This document shows positions 35,501 through 43,076 of a stretch of DNA of 64,000 nucleotides, piece after piece. The stretch is from Myxococcales bacterium. GTDB lineage: Bacteria > Myxococcota > UBA727 > VGSZ01. The notes under the pieces are model-generated. The model worked only from the letters and a program-made list of their open reading frames with translations. It was not told the origin of the DNA and did no database searches. Within the stretch, counting starts at the first letter, position 1, and each line of letters opens with the position of its first letter. Made by a program: the position numbers and the translations under genes. The stretch spans positions 336,031-400,030 of the forward strand of contig JAHFED010000001.1 in NCBI GenBank assembly GCA_023248635.1, written 5' to 3'.

Positions 35501-36090
35501 GCTGCGGGCGCGCGGCACACGCCATCGATGCAAATCTCGGCGCCGACGCAGCCGCATTGGGCCTCCACTGGTGTGCAGGTCCCGGCGTCGCAGGCAAAGC
35601 CCGCCCGGCACAGCCCCGTTGGCGTCGACGGCGAGCAGAGCAGCGACCGATCCTGGCAGCGACCGTCGACGCAGGCAGCGTCGGCGGCGCAGAAACCATC
35701 GGGTTCGTCGAGGGCGCAGGGATCGTCGGAGGCGCACACGCCATCGCGGCACTCGAGGCCTTCAGCACAATCACCGGTCGGGTTGTCCTCGGAGCAGGCG
35801 TCGTCGCCCGCCAGGCACGCGCCGTCGACGCAGACTTCGCCGACGGAGGGGCACACGCCGCTGGGGTTGGTCGCCGAGCAAAAGAGGTCGTCGGCGAGGC
35901 AGACGCCATCGCGACAGGTGGCGCCGTCCTCACAGGCGGGGTCGCAGTCGTTCTCGCCCTCGCCGCCCTCGCCTTCGCCTTCGCCTTCGGTCCTGGGGAT
36001 GTCGTCGCTCGGCCAAAAGCCCTCTTGGGGGCAGCCAACGAGGCCCCAGGCGACGACGACGACGACGAAGAGGGGACTGAAGTTGCGCAT
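32506..36090 (-). CDS. Large kelch-repeat lipoprotein with Cys-rich N-terminus
   Basis: The product is 1194 residues. The signal peptide ends in lipobox LVGC (about 17-20), then a GEGEGEGGEGE linker. Residues 40-310 hold about eight Cys-rich repeats (C-x-D-G-x-C...N-P-x-G-x-C). A chitobiase-like or Ig-like segment contains VYFTTDGREPDENSASF. From about 480 to 1090 there are ten or more kelch-type blades, each with GG preceded by hydrophobics and followed by W or Y (for example YAIGGENAGVPKNTVEVLEG, VVVIGGDNGGALQTVEIYD), enough for two beta-propellers. The last 90 residues are Cys-rich again. It is probably surface-exposed and adhesive or recognition-type. It is first in an operon with the CsgG-like and Cys-rich genes. 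Confidence 0.85.
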   Translation of the reverse strand: MRNFSPLFVVVVVAWGLVGCPQEGFWPSDDIPRTEGEGEGEGGEGENDCDPACEDGATCRDGVCLADDLFCSATNPSGVCPSVGEVCVDGACLAGDDACSEDNPTGDCAEGLECRDGVCASDDPCALDEPDGFCAADAACVDGRCQDRSLLCSPSTPTGLCRAGFACDAGTCTPVEAQCGCVGAEICIDGVCRAPAALCTSENPAGLCDDGGVCVAGDCVDVGAGCSLDNPTGVCPPGSLCDDGTCTGIDGATLCDDENDCSVDAFDAIRNRCSHEPRTGGCDDGNACTTDTCDDGRCVGALIGGCVEPPVLDAVTSPTNVGALIITGTKPAGSSVVINDQTAISESPDTAWHVTVNLVPGDNVYVVKSVDQGTSSATRELRVVYDITPPHTRVTPDGGQFLVGVTATIAADEPATVYFTTDGREPDENSASFVSLRQMRIFTSSKLRFRAQDFAGNWEADIVDVAFEVSGRGTSWREAPALAEGLINAAAAVVDGRRLIIVGGSDGAAPQAGVTAIDVDTNAQTTLSSLSAARSGLTALVHDGKLYAIGGENAGVPKNTVEVLEGAAWVTKAPMPSTRHALSGVSVNGKIYVFGGKTNGGVVLPNVEVYDAAANSWSNAVAQLPRARAGGRAVVVGARVFLVGGEGPGGTLVAEVDVYTPATDTWSSAQPLPTPRTAAGIGLVQNRGRLSSGQAGIVVAGGLGLGGAALATVEEYLVDDDRWVERAPLDQARHAAASVDVDIDGASARSLDDVESEVWLLGGQVGADVSASSRAFRSPRDWARRLADLPASRFLHGAAVVDEIVYVIGGRSFREESIGWAFDPETGDSRELPALQSIQSGLAVVAAGGRVYAIGGADGFGNAVPTNRAFDPAERRFIELLPMTSARAEPAAAVVGDKVVVIGGDNGGALQTVEIYDTLTNSWSSGPLLPGPRAGAMAVERDGDVIVVGGVDGGAAVVPTILRSSKNGQGVITGWTELPGSIPVERGTAVIERDQLVVFPGRSSGELDGSPFYYDLVAQRVRARPNAGHELVPALDKRAGVKVLGKLLLIGGNDDAATPAGVATVVETRLSCVNGVLDPGESASVDVPGDGGDGCADQGFVHSTGMGETFIDSFPTSTTSLTAALRACNAHFGGNDCREVCPGNPGGCQGVSHAAPCQCNLEPTWHIDDGSCTGAYAVGSVNSHICGPIIGNWN

Positions 36091-36215
36091 GGTGGCCTCG
36101 GCGAACGACAAGTGCGCGCGAGTGCTTTCACCTTGGGTCAGCCGAGAACACGACGCCTGTCACCCTCTGTGGGGAGCTGTGAGGAAGATCACCACACGCC
36201 GAAGCGGGGGCACTG

Positions 36216-36271
36216 CAAGACGCGCAAGCGTCTTGAAGTTCTGACGGTTCAAGACGCTGGCGCGTCTTGAA
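36216..36271. repeat. REP-like hairpin pair downstream of the histidine kinase
   Basis: Hairpin 1 (36216-36235) has stem CAAGACGC, loop GCAA, GCGTCTTG. Hairpin 2 (36248-36271) has stem TTCAAGACGC, loop TGGC, GCGTCTTGAA. They are joined by a spacer that contains AAGTTCTGACGGTTC, almost the tail seen at 10672-10687. It lies 10 bp past the kinase stop codon, so it may also shape that transcript's end. The same second hairpin builds the tandem array at 38592-38745, so the GTPase/kinase operon is bracketed by one repeat family. Confidence 0.8.
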
Positions 36272-36281
36272 CATCAAAACT

Positions 36282-37775
36282 TCAGGGCAAGGGGAACAAG
36301 ACCGTGAAGCGGCTGCCTTTGCCGACGGTGCTCTCGACGAAGATCTCACCTTTGTGAGCGTCGACGAAGCTCTTGACGATGGAGAGGCCGAGCCCGGTGC
36401 CGCCATATTCGCGCGTCGATGAATTGTCGACTTGGAAGAAGCGCTCGAACACGCGTTCCAGCTTGTCGCTGGCGATGCCGACGCCGGTGTCGTCGACGAC
36501 GATGCGCAGGAAATTCTCGTCGGGCAGGTCGAAGAGCGACCCAGCACTGCCGACGACGCGGTGCTTGCCCGGCCGCGGACCCGACCAGGAATCGACGACG
36601 AGCTTGATGCTGCCGTTGTTGGGCGTGAACTTCACTGCGTTGCCCAGCAGGTTGACCACCACCTGCCCGACCTTCTCGCGATCGCCCTTCAAGAAAGGCA
36701 AAGCGCTCGGAACTTCGACGACGAAGGTGATCTGTTTTTTGTGGCACTGGGGCACGATCGACGTCGTCGCCGCTCGCACCACCGGCAGGGGATCGAAGTC
36801 GGTCATCGTGAAGCGCATGTTGCCGGACTCGATGCGCGAGAGGTCGAGGATCTGGGTGATGAGGGCAAGCAGGCTCTCGCCCTTGTCCATGATCGTCTTC
36901 ACATAGTCGCGTTGCTCTTCGTTCATTCCCCCCGCGAGCCCCTCGAGCAACATCTCGCTGTAGCCGATCACCGACGTCAGCGGCGTGCGCAGCTCGTGGC
37001 TGACCGTGGCGAGAAAATTCGACTTGAGCTTGTCGAGCTCTTGCAACCTGTCGTTGGCTTCGTGCAACGTTCGGTTCTTCTCTTGCAGCTCGTGATAACT
37101 CGAGGTCACGCTTTCAATGTGCATCTGAGACGTCAGAATCTGACGGAAGCTCGTATGCAGAATAACCTCGACGACCTTCTGCATCTGGGCCAAAATCTTG
37201 GAGACGAGGTCGTCGGGGGCACGCCGGACTTCCTCGACCAGGCGATCGACGTTGCGGCGCTCGATGCGGCTCTCGATCTGATATATTTCTTCCGATGGTC
37301 CTGGCATCGAATGGGGCATATAGGGCCCGAAGATCATGCGACCCATGACATCAGATTCATACATGATCGGGACGACGACGTAGCGCAATCCCGAGAAGCA
37401 GTCGACGACCCGGGGGATCTCGACACCGTCGTCGTCGACGTCGAAGGCGTCGTTTTTCAGTCCGGTGACGATGCGCGTGCAGGCTTGGCGCGTGCCGCCG
37501 AATTCCCAGAGATAACCGCAGAAGGCGGCGTTGCCGACGCGCAGGTCGACCAGCTTGTTGCCGGCGGCATCGAAGACTTTGACGCCGACGCGGTAGAGGT
37601 CGGCGAAGCTCTGCATCACCTCTTTGAAGCTCTCGAGATCGACCAAGTCGACGAGGGCCACCCTCTTGTCGAGGATGGAGCCGTCGACGGCGCGCTGTGT
37701 GAGGGCGTCGGCGGAGCCAGGGCCCCCGTTCTTGGCGGCCGCAGAGGAGCCGGGTGCGGTGGCGGTCGTGGTCAT
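36282..37775 (-). CDS. PocR-domain sensor histidine kinase
   Basis: The product is 497 residues, soluble, with no TM helix. Residues 35-200 match a PocR-type sensory domain (VDLESFKEVMQSFADLYRVG, conserved Cys in FCGYLWEFGG and QACTRI, YVVVPIMYESDVMGRMIFGPY). A coiled coil (220-250) leads to the HisKA dimerisation helix with phospho-His260 in FLATVSHELRTPLTS. The HATPase_c domain has the N-box NLLGNAVKFTPNN, G1 VDDTGVGIA and G2 GGTGLGLSIVKSF. There is no receiver domain. The ATG overlaps the stop of the MglA-like GTPase gene (ATGA), implying a joint pathway. The response regulator partner is not adjacent. Confidence 0.9.
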   Translation of the reverse strand: MTTTATAPGSSAAAKNGGPGSADALTQRAVDGSILDKRVALVDLVDLESFKEVMQSFADLYRVGVKVFDAAGNKLVDLRVGNAAFCGYLWEFGGTRQACTRIVTGLKNDAFDVDDDGVEIPRVVDCFSGLRYVVVPIMYESDVMGRMIFGPYMPHSMPGPSEEIYQIESRIERRNVDRLVEEVRRAPDDLVSKILAQMQKVVEVILHTSFRQILTSQMHIESVTSSYHELQEKNRTLHEANDRLQELDKLKSNFLATVSHELRTPLTSVIGYSEMLLEGLAGGMNEEQRDYVKTIMDKGESLLALITQILDLSRIESGNMRFTMTDFDPLPVVRAATTSIVPQCHKKQITFVVEVPSALPFLKGDREKVGQVVVNLLGNAVKFTPNNGSIKLVVDSWSGPRPGKHRVVGSAGSLFDLPDENFLRIVVDDTGVGIASDKLERVFERFFQVDNSSTREYGGTGLGLSIVKSFVDAHKGEIFVESTVGKGSRFTVLFPLP

Positions 37776-38515
37776 TGGGATCCGCCGCCTTTCACGAGGT
37801 GGCCCTGCACGACGGGGGGCGCCCCGCTTTCGATGCGGGCGAGCAGAGCATTGGCGTGCTCGGGAGCGACGCGCTTGAACACCGCGCGCAGAAACTCGGC
37901 TTCGGAGAGGCCGAACTTGCCTTCGAAGTCGTAGTGCTTGGTGAGGCTGCGAAAGGTGAGGCGCAGCAGGGCAAAGAGGGTCTCGAGCACGCCGTCGCCG
38001 CGAATGGCCACCGCCGGAAACACGGGCTCCTTCGATTGCGCGCGGATTTCTTCTATCTCCTCATCGGTGCGCACGTTGGGCAAATCCCTTTTGTTGAACT
38101 GCACGACGATCGGTATTTGCTCCGGATCAAGGCCGTTCTGCTTGAAGTTCTCCATCATCGACTTCCAGGCCTCGGTGTTGGCCTTGGCTTCGGAGCGTTG
38201 CGAGTCGGCAATGAAGGCGACGCCGTCGGCGCCCGACAACACGATGCGGCGCGTCGACTGGTGCATGATCTGCCCAGGAACAGTATACATCTTGATCTTG
38301 ACCTTGAACCCGCTTTGACTTTTGAAAAACACTGGCAGCAAGTCGAAAAACAGCGTGCGGTCATCAGCCGTATCAAGCGACATCAACCGGCCCCTGGATT
38401 GTGGATCCAAGAGCTGGTGCACCATTTGGAGATTCGTCGTCTTTCCCGACAGCGCCGGACCGTAATAGACGACCTTGAGCGTGATCTCTCGCTGCGCGTG
38501 GTTGAACTGCACCAT
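37772..38515 (-). CDS. MglA-like small Ras-family GTPase
   Basis: The product is 247 residues, longer than the 195 or so of MglA. The N-terminus (NHAQREITLKVVYYGP) leads to P-loop GPALSGKTTNLQ (19-30), LDTADDRTLFFDLLP (switch I region), TVPGQ in place of the Ras D-x-x-G (78-82), and NKRD (141-144), all hallmarks of the MglA group, which sets cell polarity with its GAP MglB. The C-terminal 60 residues (HYDFEGKFGLSEAEFLRAVF...) are an extension not in MglA. No MglB-like gene is seen. It is translationally coupled to the PocR histidine kinase, suggesting the GTPase and kinase act in one signalling route. Confidence 0.88.
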   Translation of the reverse strand: MVQFNHAQREITLKVVYYGPALSGKTTNLQMVHQLLDPQSRGRLMSLDTADDRTLFFDLLPVFFKSQSGFKVKIKMYTVPGQIMHQSTRRIVLSGADGVAFIADSQRSEAKANTEAWKSMMENFKQNGLDPEQIPIVVQFNKRDLPNVRTDEEIEEIRAQSKEPVFPAVAIRGDGVLETLFALLRLTFRSLTKHYDFEGKFGLSEAEFLRAVFKRVAPEHANALLARIESGAPPVVQGHLVKGGGSQ

Positions 38516-38591
38516 GGGTCGCCGACGCTAGCAAAGGTGTTGCGCCAGCGGGGCTGCCGGGCATTTGGCCGCCCGGCCCGAGGGCACAGAA

Positions 38592-38745
38592 TTCAAGATG
38601 CGGCATCTTGGGCATCCAAACTTCAAGACGCGCCAGCGTCTTGGACATCCAAACTTCAAGACGCGCCAGCGTCTTGGACATCCAAACTTCAAGACGCGCC
38701 AGCGTCTTGAACATCCAAACTTCAAGACGCGCCAGCGTCTTGAAC
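38592..38745. repeat. 33-bp tandem repeat array of REP-like hairpins
   Basis: One degenerate unit (38592-38611, stem CAAGATGC) is followed by four near-identical units with a 33-bp period, hairpins starting at 38622, 38655, 38688 and 38721. Each has stem TTCAAGACGC, loop GCCA, GCGTCTTG plus GA or AA, and a linker reading CATCCAAAC. There are no unique spacers, so it is not a CRISPR array. It occupies the region between the MglA-like start (38515, minus) and tRNA-Gly, where the GTPase operon promoter is expected. The remainder of 38516-38834 shows no gene. Confidence 0.85.
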
Positions 38746-38834
38746 ATCAACAGTCCGCGGCGACGACGGCACGCGCAGCGGCATTGACAGCCCAGCGGCC
38801 CCGAGTGCTATGCCTGTTCAGGGTTCATCCTTTG

Positions 38835-38910
38835 GCGGGTGTAGCTCAGTTGGTAGAGCACGAGCTTCCCAAGCTTGAGGTCGCGGGTTCGAACCCCGTC
38901 GCCCGCTCCA
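38835..38910 (+). tRNA. tRNA-Gly (anticodon CCC)
   Basis: A full cloverleaf: acceptor GCGGGTG pairs with CGCCCGC (one G-T pair), D-arm GCTC-AGTTGGTA-GAGC, anticodon stem CGAGC/GCTTG with loop TTCCCAA giving anticodon CCC (reads GGG), T-arm GCGGG-TTCGAAC-CCCGT, discriminator T and an encoded CCA. It is a single gene with its own terminator. Confidence 0.95.
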
Positions 38911-38923
38911 ACCGATGAACCCG

Positions 38924-38950
38924 AAACCGCGGTCACCGCGGTTTTTTTTT
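38924..38950 (+). terminator. Rho-independent terminator of tRNA-Gly
   Basis: Stem AACCGCGG (38925-38932), loop TCA, CCGCGGTT (38936-38943), followed by an unbroken run of T to 38950. It is placed 14 bp after the tRNA. Confidence 0.9.
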
Positions 38951-39229
38951 CCTTCGGGACAAGGGCGGAGCCGCCGATCTCACCGGCTCTTGACGCGTGC
39001 CAACCCGCAAAGCCGACGCATTCCCGGCAAGGCGTTTTTCCACGTCGGCGGTCCTCGGTCAGCAGGAGGATGCGACCTGCGCCTACACTGAGCCGATCGC
39101 GTAACTTGTTGATTTTGCACTTGAAAGATAAGCGCCCGGATCCCCCCTTCATCCGAGCGGGCACGCGATAGCGATTGCGACATCGAGGCTAGCGCAGGGA
39201 TACTCCCGCACCTTTCTGAAGGGGCCCAC
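38951..39229. other. Intergenic region upstream of ASH-domain lipoprotein
   Basis: No gene is seen. An AT-richer stretch near 39105-39135 (TTGTTGATTTTGCACTTGAA then GATAAG) is the only promoter-like patch, but spacing does not fit a sigma70 consensus well. AAGGGG just before the GTG start at 39230 is a good ribosome-binding site. Confidence 0.35.
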
Positions 39230-40846
39230 GTGAAGCTCGACCGAATCGCCTTCGTCGTCACCGCTCTCGCTCTGCCCTTTGGCTGCGTGTGCGAAGAGCC
39301 CTTGGCGCGCCTCGCTCCCGTCATTGCGATCGGCGACCCCTTCGACACTGCATTCTCGGTCTGTGCTGAGGGCCTCAAGTCGAAGCCCGAAGACAAATTC
39401 CGCGAGTGCGCCTTCGACTTCGGCGACGTCGACGTCGGCCGTGCGCGGGTCTTCTCTTTCACCATTCGCAATCCCTCGCCCGTGAACCTGCGCGTCATCT
39501 CGGTGAGCACCGAAGACGGCAGCGACCCTGCCTTCACCGTCGACGGCGAACCTCCCAGCGAGGTCAAATCCGCCGTGGGACTGCTGGGCGAGGTCGTCAG
39601 CGTCAAGTTCCAGCCCACCGTCGAAGGTGCGGTCACGGCGCGCCTGATCATCGAGAGCGACGGCGAGAACCTCGACGAAGGCGAAGACGTCGTCATCGAG
39701 CTGAGCGCCAACGGCGTCAGCCGCTGCAAGCCCAGCATCGACGTGGTCCCAGCGGCCTGCACCTTCGGCGACGTCGGCGTCGGCGCCACTGCCTTTTGTG
39801 ACCTCTCGATCAACAACACCGGCGAGTGCGAGCTCATCGTCGACGACATCGGCTTCACCGCCGACACGGCCTTTCCCCAGGTCTTTGGTCCGCAGTCGGC
39901 GTTCAACATCCCCACCACCATCCCCGGGGGCACTGGCGTGAGCCTGCGCCTCTACGCGCGGCCGCAGGACACCTCGCTGACGACGGGGACCCTCTTCATC
40001 CACAGCTTCGATCCCGAGCACGAACGCGTAGAGGTTCCGCTCACGGTGCAGGGCGCCAACGCCCCCACGTGCGTGGCTCGTGTCAGCGCCGTCAATGGCA
40101 CGCCCAACAGCGATCCGGCGCCGCCGGTCGAGCCCCTCGACGACGTCGAATTCTCTGGCGACCAATCGACCTCGGCGCGCGCCGGCGGTACCATCACCGG
40201 CCGCGCCTGGACCATTTTGGCCGCACCTCCCGAGTCGAGCGCAACGCTGGCCAGCGCGTCGGCGGCGACCACCCGCTTTCATTTCAGCTCCGCCGCCGGC
40301 AACGTCAACGGCGTCGACGTCGCTGGCACCTTCACGGTGGGCCTCGTCGTCACCGACGACCTCGGCGCCGTCTCGACCCAGTGCAGCGTCACCGTCAACG
40401 CGGTGCCCCGCGCGGGCCTGCACGTGCAGATGACCTGGGACGTCGCCGTCAACGACATCGACCTTCACCTCGCTCGCAACGGCACGAACTGGTGCAGCAA
40501 CGACGACTGCTACTTCGGCGGCACCAACCGCAACTGGGGAGGCGGCAACCTCAACCCCAGCCTCGACATCGACGACCTCAGCGGCTTTGGGCCCGAGAAC
40601 ATCAACATCGAGTCGCCCGCCGACGGCGACTACACCATCGGCGTCGGCATGTACTCGCACACCTCCGACGCCACCGTCACCGTGCGCATCTTCATCGGCG
40701 GCCAGCTGGAGTTCGAAGGCTTCCAGGCCATGGGCATCAGCGACACCTGGCTCCCGGCGCGCGTAGAGCTGCGCAACGGCATCTCCACCGTCGTCACTCT
40801 CAACGACACCAGCGACCAGCCGGGATCGTGCTGGGGCGGTTTCTAG
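39230..40846 (+). CDS. Secreted ASH/choice-of-anchor-D domain lipoprotein with YfaP-like C-terminus
   Basis: The product is 538 residues with a GTG start. The signal peptide ends near LPFGCVC, probably lipidated. Two ASH-type Ig-like domains are visible (CAFDFGDVDVGRARVFSFTI and ACTFGDVGVGATAFCDLSI, each with a C-terminal G-x-x-x-A-x-L pattern), then a PKD/Ig-like segment (GDQSTSARAGGTITGRAWTI). The C-terminal 130 residues, starting LHVQMTWDVAVNDIDLHL, resemble YfaP/DUF2135 domains of exported proteins. It ends in a Cys-Trp-Gly-Gly-Phe tail. It is likely a cell-surface or matrix protein. The methyltransferase gene follows 14 bp downstream. Confidence 0.75.
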   Translation: MKLDRIAFVVTALALPFGCVCEEPLARLAPVIAIGDPFDTAFSVCAEGLKSKPEDKFRECAFDFGDVDVGRARVFSFTIRNPSPVNLRVISVSTEDGSDPAFTVDGEPPSEVKSAVGLLGEVVSVKFQPTVEGAVTARLIIESDGENLDEGEDVVIELSANGVSRCKPSIDVVPAACTFGDVGVGATAFCDLSINNTGECELIVDDIGFTADTAFPQVFGPQSAFNIPTTIPGGTGVSLRLYARPQDTSLTTGTLFIHSFDPEHERVEVPLTVQGANAPTCVARVSAVNGTPNSDPAPPVEPLDDVEFSGDQSTSARAGGTITGRAWTILAAPPESSATLASASAATTRFHFSSAAGNVNGVDVAGTFTVGLVVTDDLGAVSTQCSVTVNAVPRAGLHVQMTWDVAVNDIDLHLARNGTNWCSNDDCYFGGTNRNWGGGNLNPSLDIDDLSGFGPENINIESPADGDYTIGVGMYSHTSDATVTVRIFIGGQLEFEGFQAMGISDTWLPARVELRNGISTVVTLNDTSDQPGSCWGGF

Positions 40847-40860
40847 CCCAAGGCAGTTTG

Positions 40861-41676
40861 ATGAGGCTGGCGGTCACGACGGGCAACGTCGTCGACGAGG
40901 TGCACCGGCAACGCGCGGCTCTGCTGGCCGCGCGTTTTTCTGTTCCCCTGCTGCCCCGGCGCAACCTGCAAAAAATGGCCGACGACGATGGCGTCGACGT
41001 CTTCTACATCGTGCGCCGCATGCACGAGGAGCTGCGCATCGCCGGCGGGGAGAGTGCCTTGGTGCAACCCGGGATGATGCCGACCAAGCTGCAGCAGGGG
41101 GAGCATCATCCCTTCATTCGGGCCGTGCGGGGCGGGGCCGCAGGGCGTCGTGACGACGTCGAAATCGTTTTTGACGCCACCCTCGGCCTCGCCCACGACG
41201 CCGTGCACCTCGCTGCGGTGACTGGGGCGGAGGTCGTCGGTTGCGAGCAGAGCGCCGTGCTCTTCTCTCTGCTCGAGGAGGGTCTGCCCCGCATTGCCCG
41301 CGGCACCCCGCGCACCGCCGCTTGGGCGCAGGCTGCGGCCCGGGTGACGCCCCACCTCGGCCACAGCGCCGAGGTCCTCGCCAGCATGAAGGACGACGCC
41401 GTCGACGTCGTCGTCCTCGATCCCATGATGTCATTGACCCGGCGCAGCGCGCCGTCGTTTTCGCTGCTCCGGGCCTTCGCCCTCCGGGATCGCGCTTCTC
41501 CGCAGCTGCTGCGGCAGGCCCTGCGGGTCGCCCGGCGCCGCGTGGTGTTCAAGCTCGGCAAAGGAGCGCCATTGCCCGTGAACCGCAGCATCGAGTTTGC
41601 ACGTCACACCACCGGCGCCCACGTCGTCTATTGGGTGCACGAGAAGCACGCGGACACGGTCTTCGACGACGCCTGA
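40861..41676 (+). CDS. Class I SAM-dependent methyltransferase, RsmJ-like
   Basis: The product is 271 residues. The core has IVFDATLGLAHDAVHLAAVTG (SAM motif I with D-x-T-x-G), then VVGCEQS (acidic/Gln end of beta-2) and VDVVVLDPMMSL (motif IV D-P-M-x), the combination found in the DUF548/RsmJ 16S rRNA m2G methyltransferase group. The N-terminal 90 residues differ from RsmJ (LPRRNLQKMADDDGVDVFYI). A rRNA or other nucleic-acid target is likely; the exact position is not inferable. There is an ATG start. It is convergent with a membrane-protein gene 53 bp away. Confidence 0.7.
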   Translation: MRLAVTTGNVVDEVHRQRAALLAARFSVPLLPRRNLQKMADDDGVDVFYIVRRMHEELRIAGGESALVQPGMMPTKLQQGEHHPFIRAVRGGAAGRRDDVEIVFDATLGLAHDAVHLAAVTGAEVVGCEQSAVLFSLLEEGLPRIARGTPRTAAWAQAAARVTPHLGHSAEVLASMKDDAVDVVVLDPMMSLTRRSAPSFSLLRAFALRDRASPQLLRQALRVARRRVVFKLGKGAPLPVNRSIEFARHTTGAHVVYWVHEKHADTVFDDA

Positions 41677-41729
41677 TCCCTTTGATGATCGGGCGCGTGA
41701 GCAGCGCAGGCGCTCGGACAGCAAGGCGC

Positions 41730-42665
41730 TCAGCGACGACGCAACAGAGCGAAGCCCGCGACGAGCACTGGCAGCTCGATCCAAGCGTGCACCGCAGCGA
41801 CCAGCCCATAGAGAGTGCGCGCGCCTTTGAAATCGACGCGAAAGTGCACCAGCAGGCCCAAGGAGAGAGCGACGACGACGACGACGAACCAGCCTGACCG
41901 GGGCCACGGCAGCGTCGGCCTTTCCTCGGCCTCGAGCGTGCGTGGCAACCAGAAGATCACCGCCGCGTAGTGCAGCAGTTGGGCGCACACCGCGGCGGAG
42001 AAGAGCTGGGCCGCGATGACGTCGTCGCGCAGGCGCGGCCACAGGTAGACGGGGTAGTGGTCCACCAAGGGTCCGGTCGAGGGCAGCAGCGTCTTGTCGA
42101 GGTCGACGGCGTCGGCCAGCAGCAGCGAGGGCAGGCCGCTGGCCACCAGCGCGGGCACACCGAAGAAGAGCAGCGAGCCCCAGCCCAACGCGCGCAAGCG
42201 TCGGCCCGCCGGCGCCCTCTCGACGACGAAGCCCAGCGGGGTCGCGTTGTGCACGACCGCCAAGGTCAACAGCACCAACAAGGGCGACTGCAAGCTGCCA
42301 AGGCCCAGCAAGGCTGCGGCGCCGACGCCGACGACGCCGACGACGCGCGCCTGGGACCAGGCCAGGGGCAGCGCCAACCCGACCAACACCGTGACGAGGC
42401 CCATTTCGCCGCCGACGGCCACGTCGTTGTTGATGACGTCGAGGAGGCGGAGGACCCGCAGCGCGACGATCAAGGCCAGCGGCACGGCACACTGCCACCA
42501 GAAGGACCGTGGCAAGCGGGAGCCAAAACGAGCGTCGACGTAGCGTAGCTCGAAGAGCACATGACCCAGGCCAAACAAAGCCAGCGACGTCGAATACACC
42601 AGCAGCGGCCACAAGGTGGACAAGAGAGCAGCGGCCAAGGCGTAGGCCACGATTAGGGCAGGCAT
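41730..42665 (-). CDS. Polytopic membrane protein, unknown
   Basis: The product is 311 residues with about eight TM helices. Conserved-looking features are FGLGHVLFELRYVDARFG in TM1-2, VVHNATPLGFVVER mid-protein, and LLHYAAVIFWLPR near TM7, with three intramembrane His residues that could bind metal or haem. I do not recognise the family. The stop-proximal end is basic. The start is at 42665; the DUF309 gene upstream overlaps it by 13 bp on the same strand, so they form an operon. Confidence 0.6.
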   Translation of the reverse strand: MPALIVAYALAAALLSTLWPLLVYSTSLALFGLGHVLFELRYVDARFGSRLPRSFWWQCAVPLALIVALRVLRLLDVINNDVAVGGEMGLVTVLVGLALPLAWSQARVVGVVGVGAAALLGLGSLQSPLLVLLTLAVVHNATPLGFVVERAPAGRRLRALGWGSLLFFGVPALVASGLPSLLLADAVDLDKTLLPSTGPLVDHYPVYLWPRLRDDVIAAQLFSAAVCAQLLHYAAVIFWLPRTLEAEERPTLPWPRSGWFVVVVVALSLGLLVHFRVDFKGARTLYGLVAAVHAWIELPVLVAGFALLRRR

Positions 42666-43069
42666 GGTCTCTTGCCTTCGAGCAGGGCGGCGGCGGCGGC
42701 TTCGACGACGACGGCGGACATCCCCCTTTTCCACGTCTTGACGGCGGCGAAATAGGCGCGCGCGCCGACGACGTGCGAGCGAGCCGCCACGGAGTTGTGC
42801 GTGCTCACCTTCACTCCCGCGGCAGCGAGCCGGATGAGCCCGTGCAACAGCGCTTCGTCGTCGACGTCACCCCGGTTCCGGGCCTGCAGCCAGCAGCGCT
42901 CCCACAGCTCATGGGCCTCGAAGTAGCAGGCGGCGTCGAAGAGATCGCAGCCCCAAGCAAAGACGACGTCGTCGTCGCTGACGCCGTCGCTCCACCCCTC
43001 GGCGGGGCGCGGCGTCTGCCCCGACACGAAGGTCGTCGACGGCAGCGGCAACTGCGGCAGGCGCCTCAT
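42653..43069 (-). CDS. DUF309-family protein
   Basis: The product is 138 residues. The core WGCDLFDAACYFEAHELWERCW followed by LLHGLIRLAAAGVK is the DUF309 helical signature, in which the conserved E-A-H-x-x-W-E and a later Gln/His may bind metal. The family is small and cytosolic, of unknown function. It overlaps the membrane-protein gene by 13 bp and lies 7 bp downstream of the HD-domain gene, so it continues the run of minus-strand genes that begins at 46300. Confidence 0.7.
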   Translation of the reverse strand: MRRLPQLPLPSTTFVSGQTPRPAEGWSDGVSDDDVVFAWGCDLFDAACYFEAHELWERCWLQARNRGDVDDEALLHGLIRLAAAGVKVSTHNSVAARSHVVGARAYFAAVKTWKRGMSAVVVEAAAAALLEGKRPCLP

Positions 43070-43076
43070 CTCATCG

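Noticed and set aside
38592..38745. CRISPR array
   Set aside because: Repeats abut with a constant 9-bp linker; no unique spacers and no cas genes in the window.
38808..39164. 118-codon minus-strand ORF
   Set aside because: Runs antisense through tRNA-Gly and its terminator.
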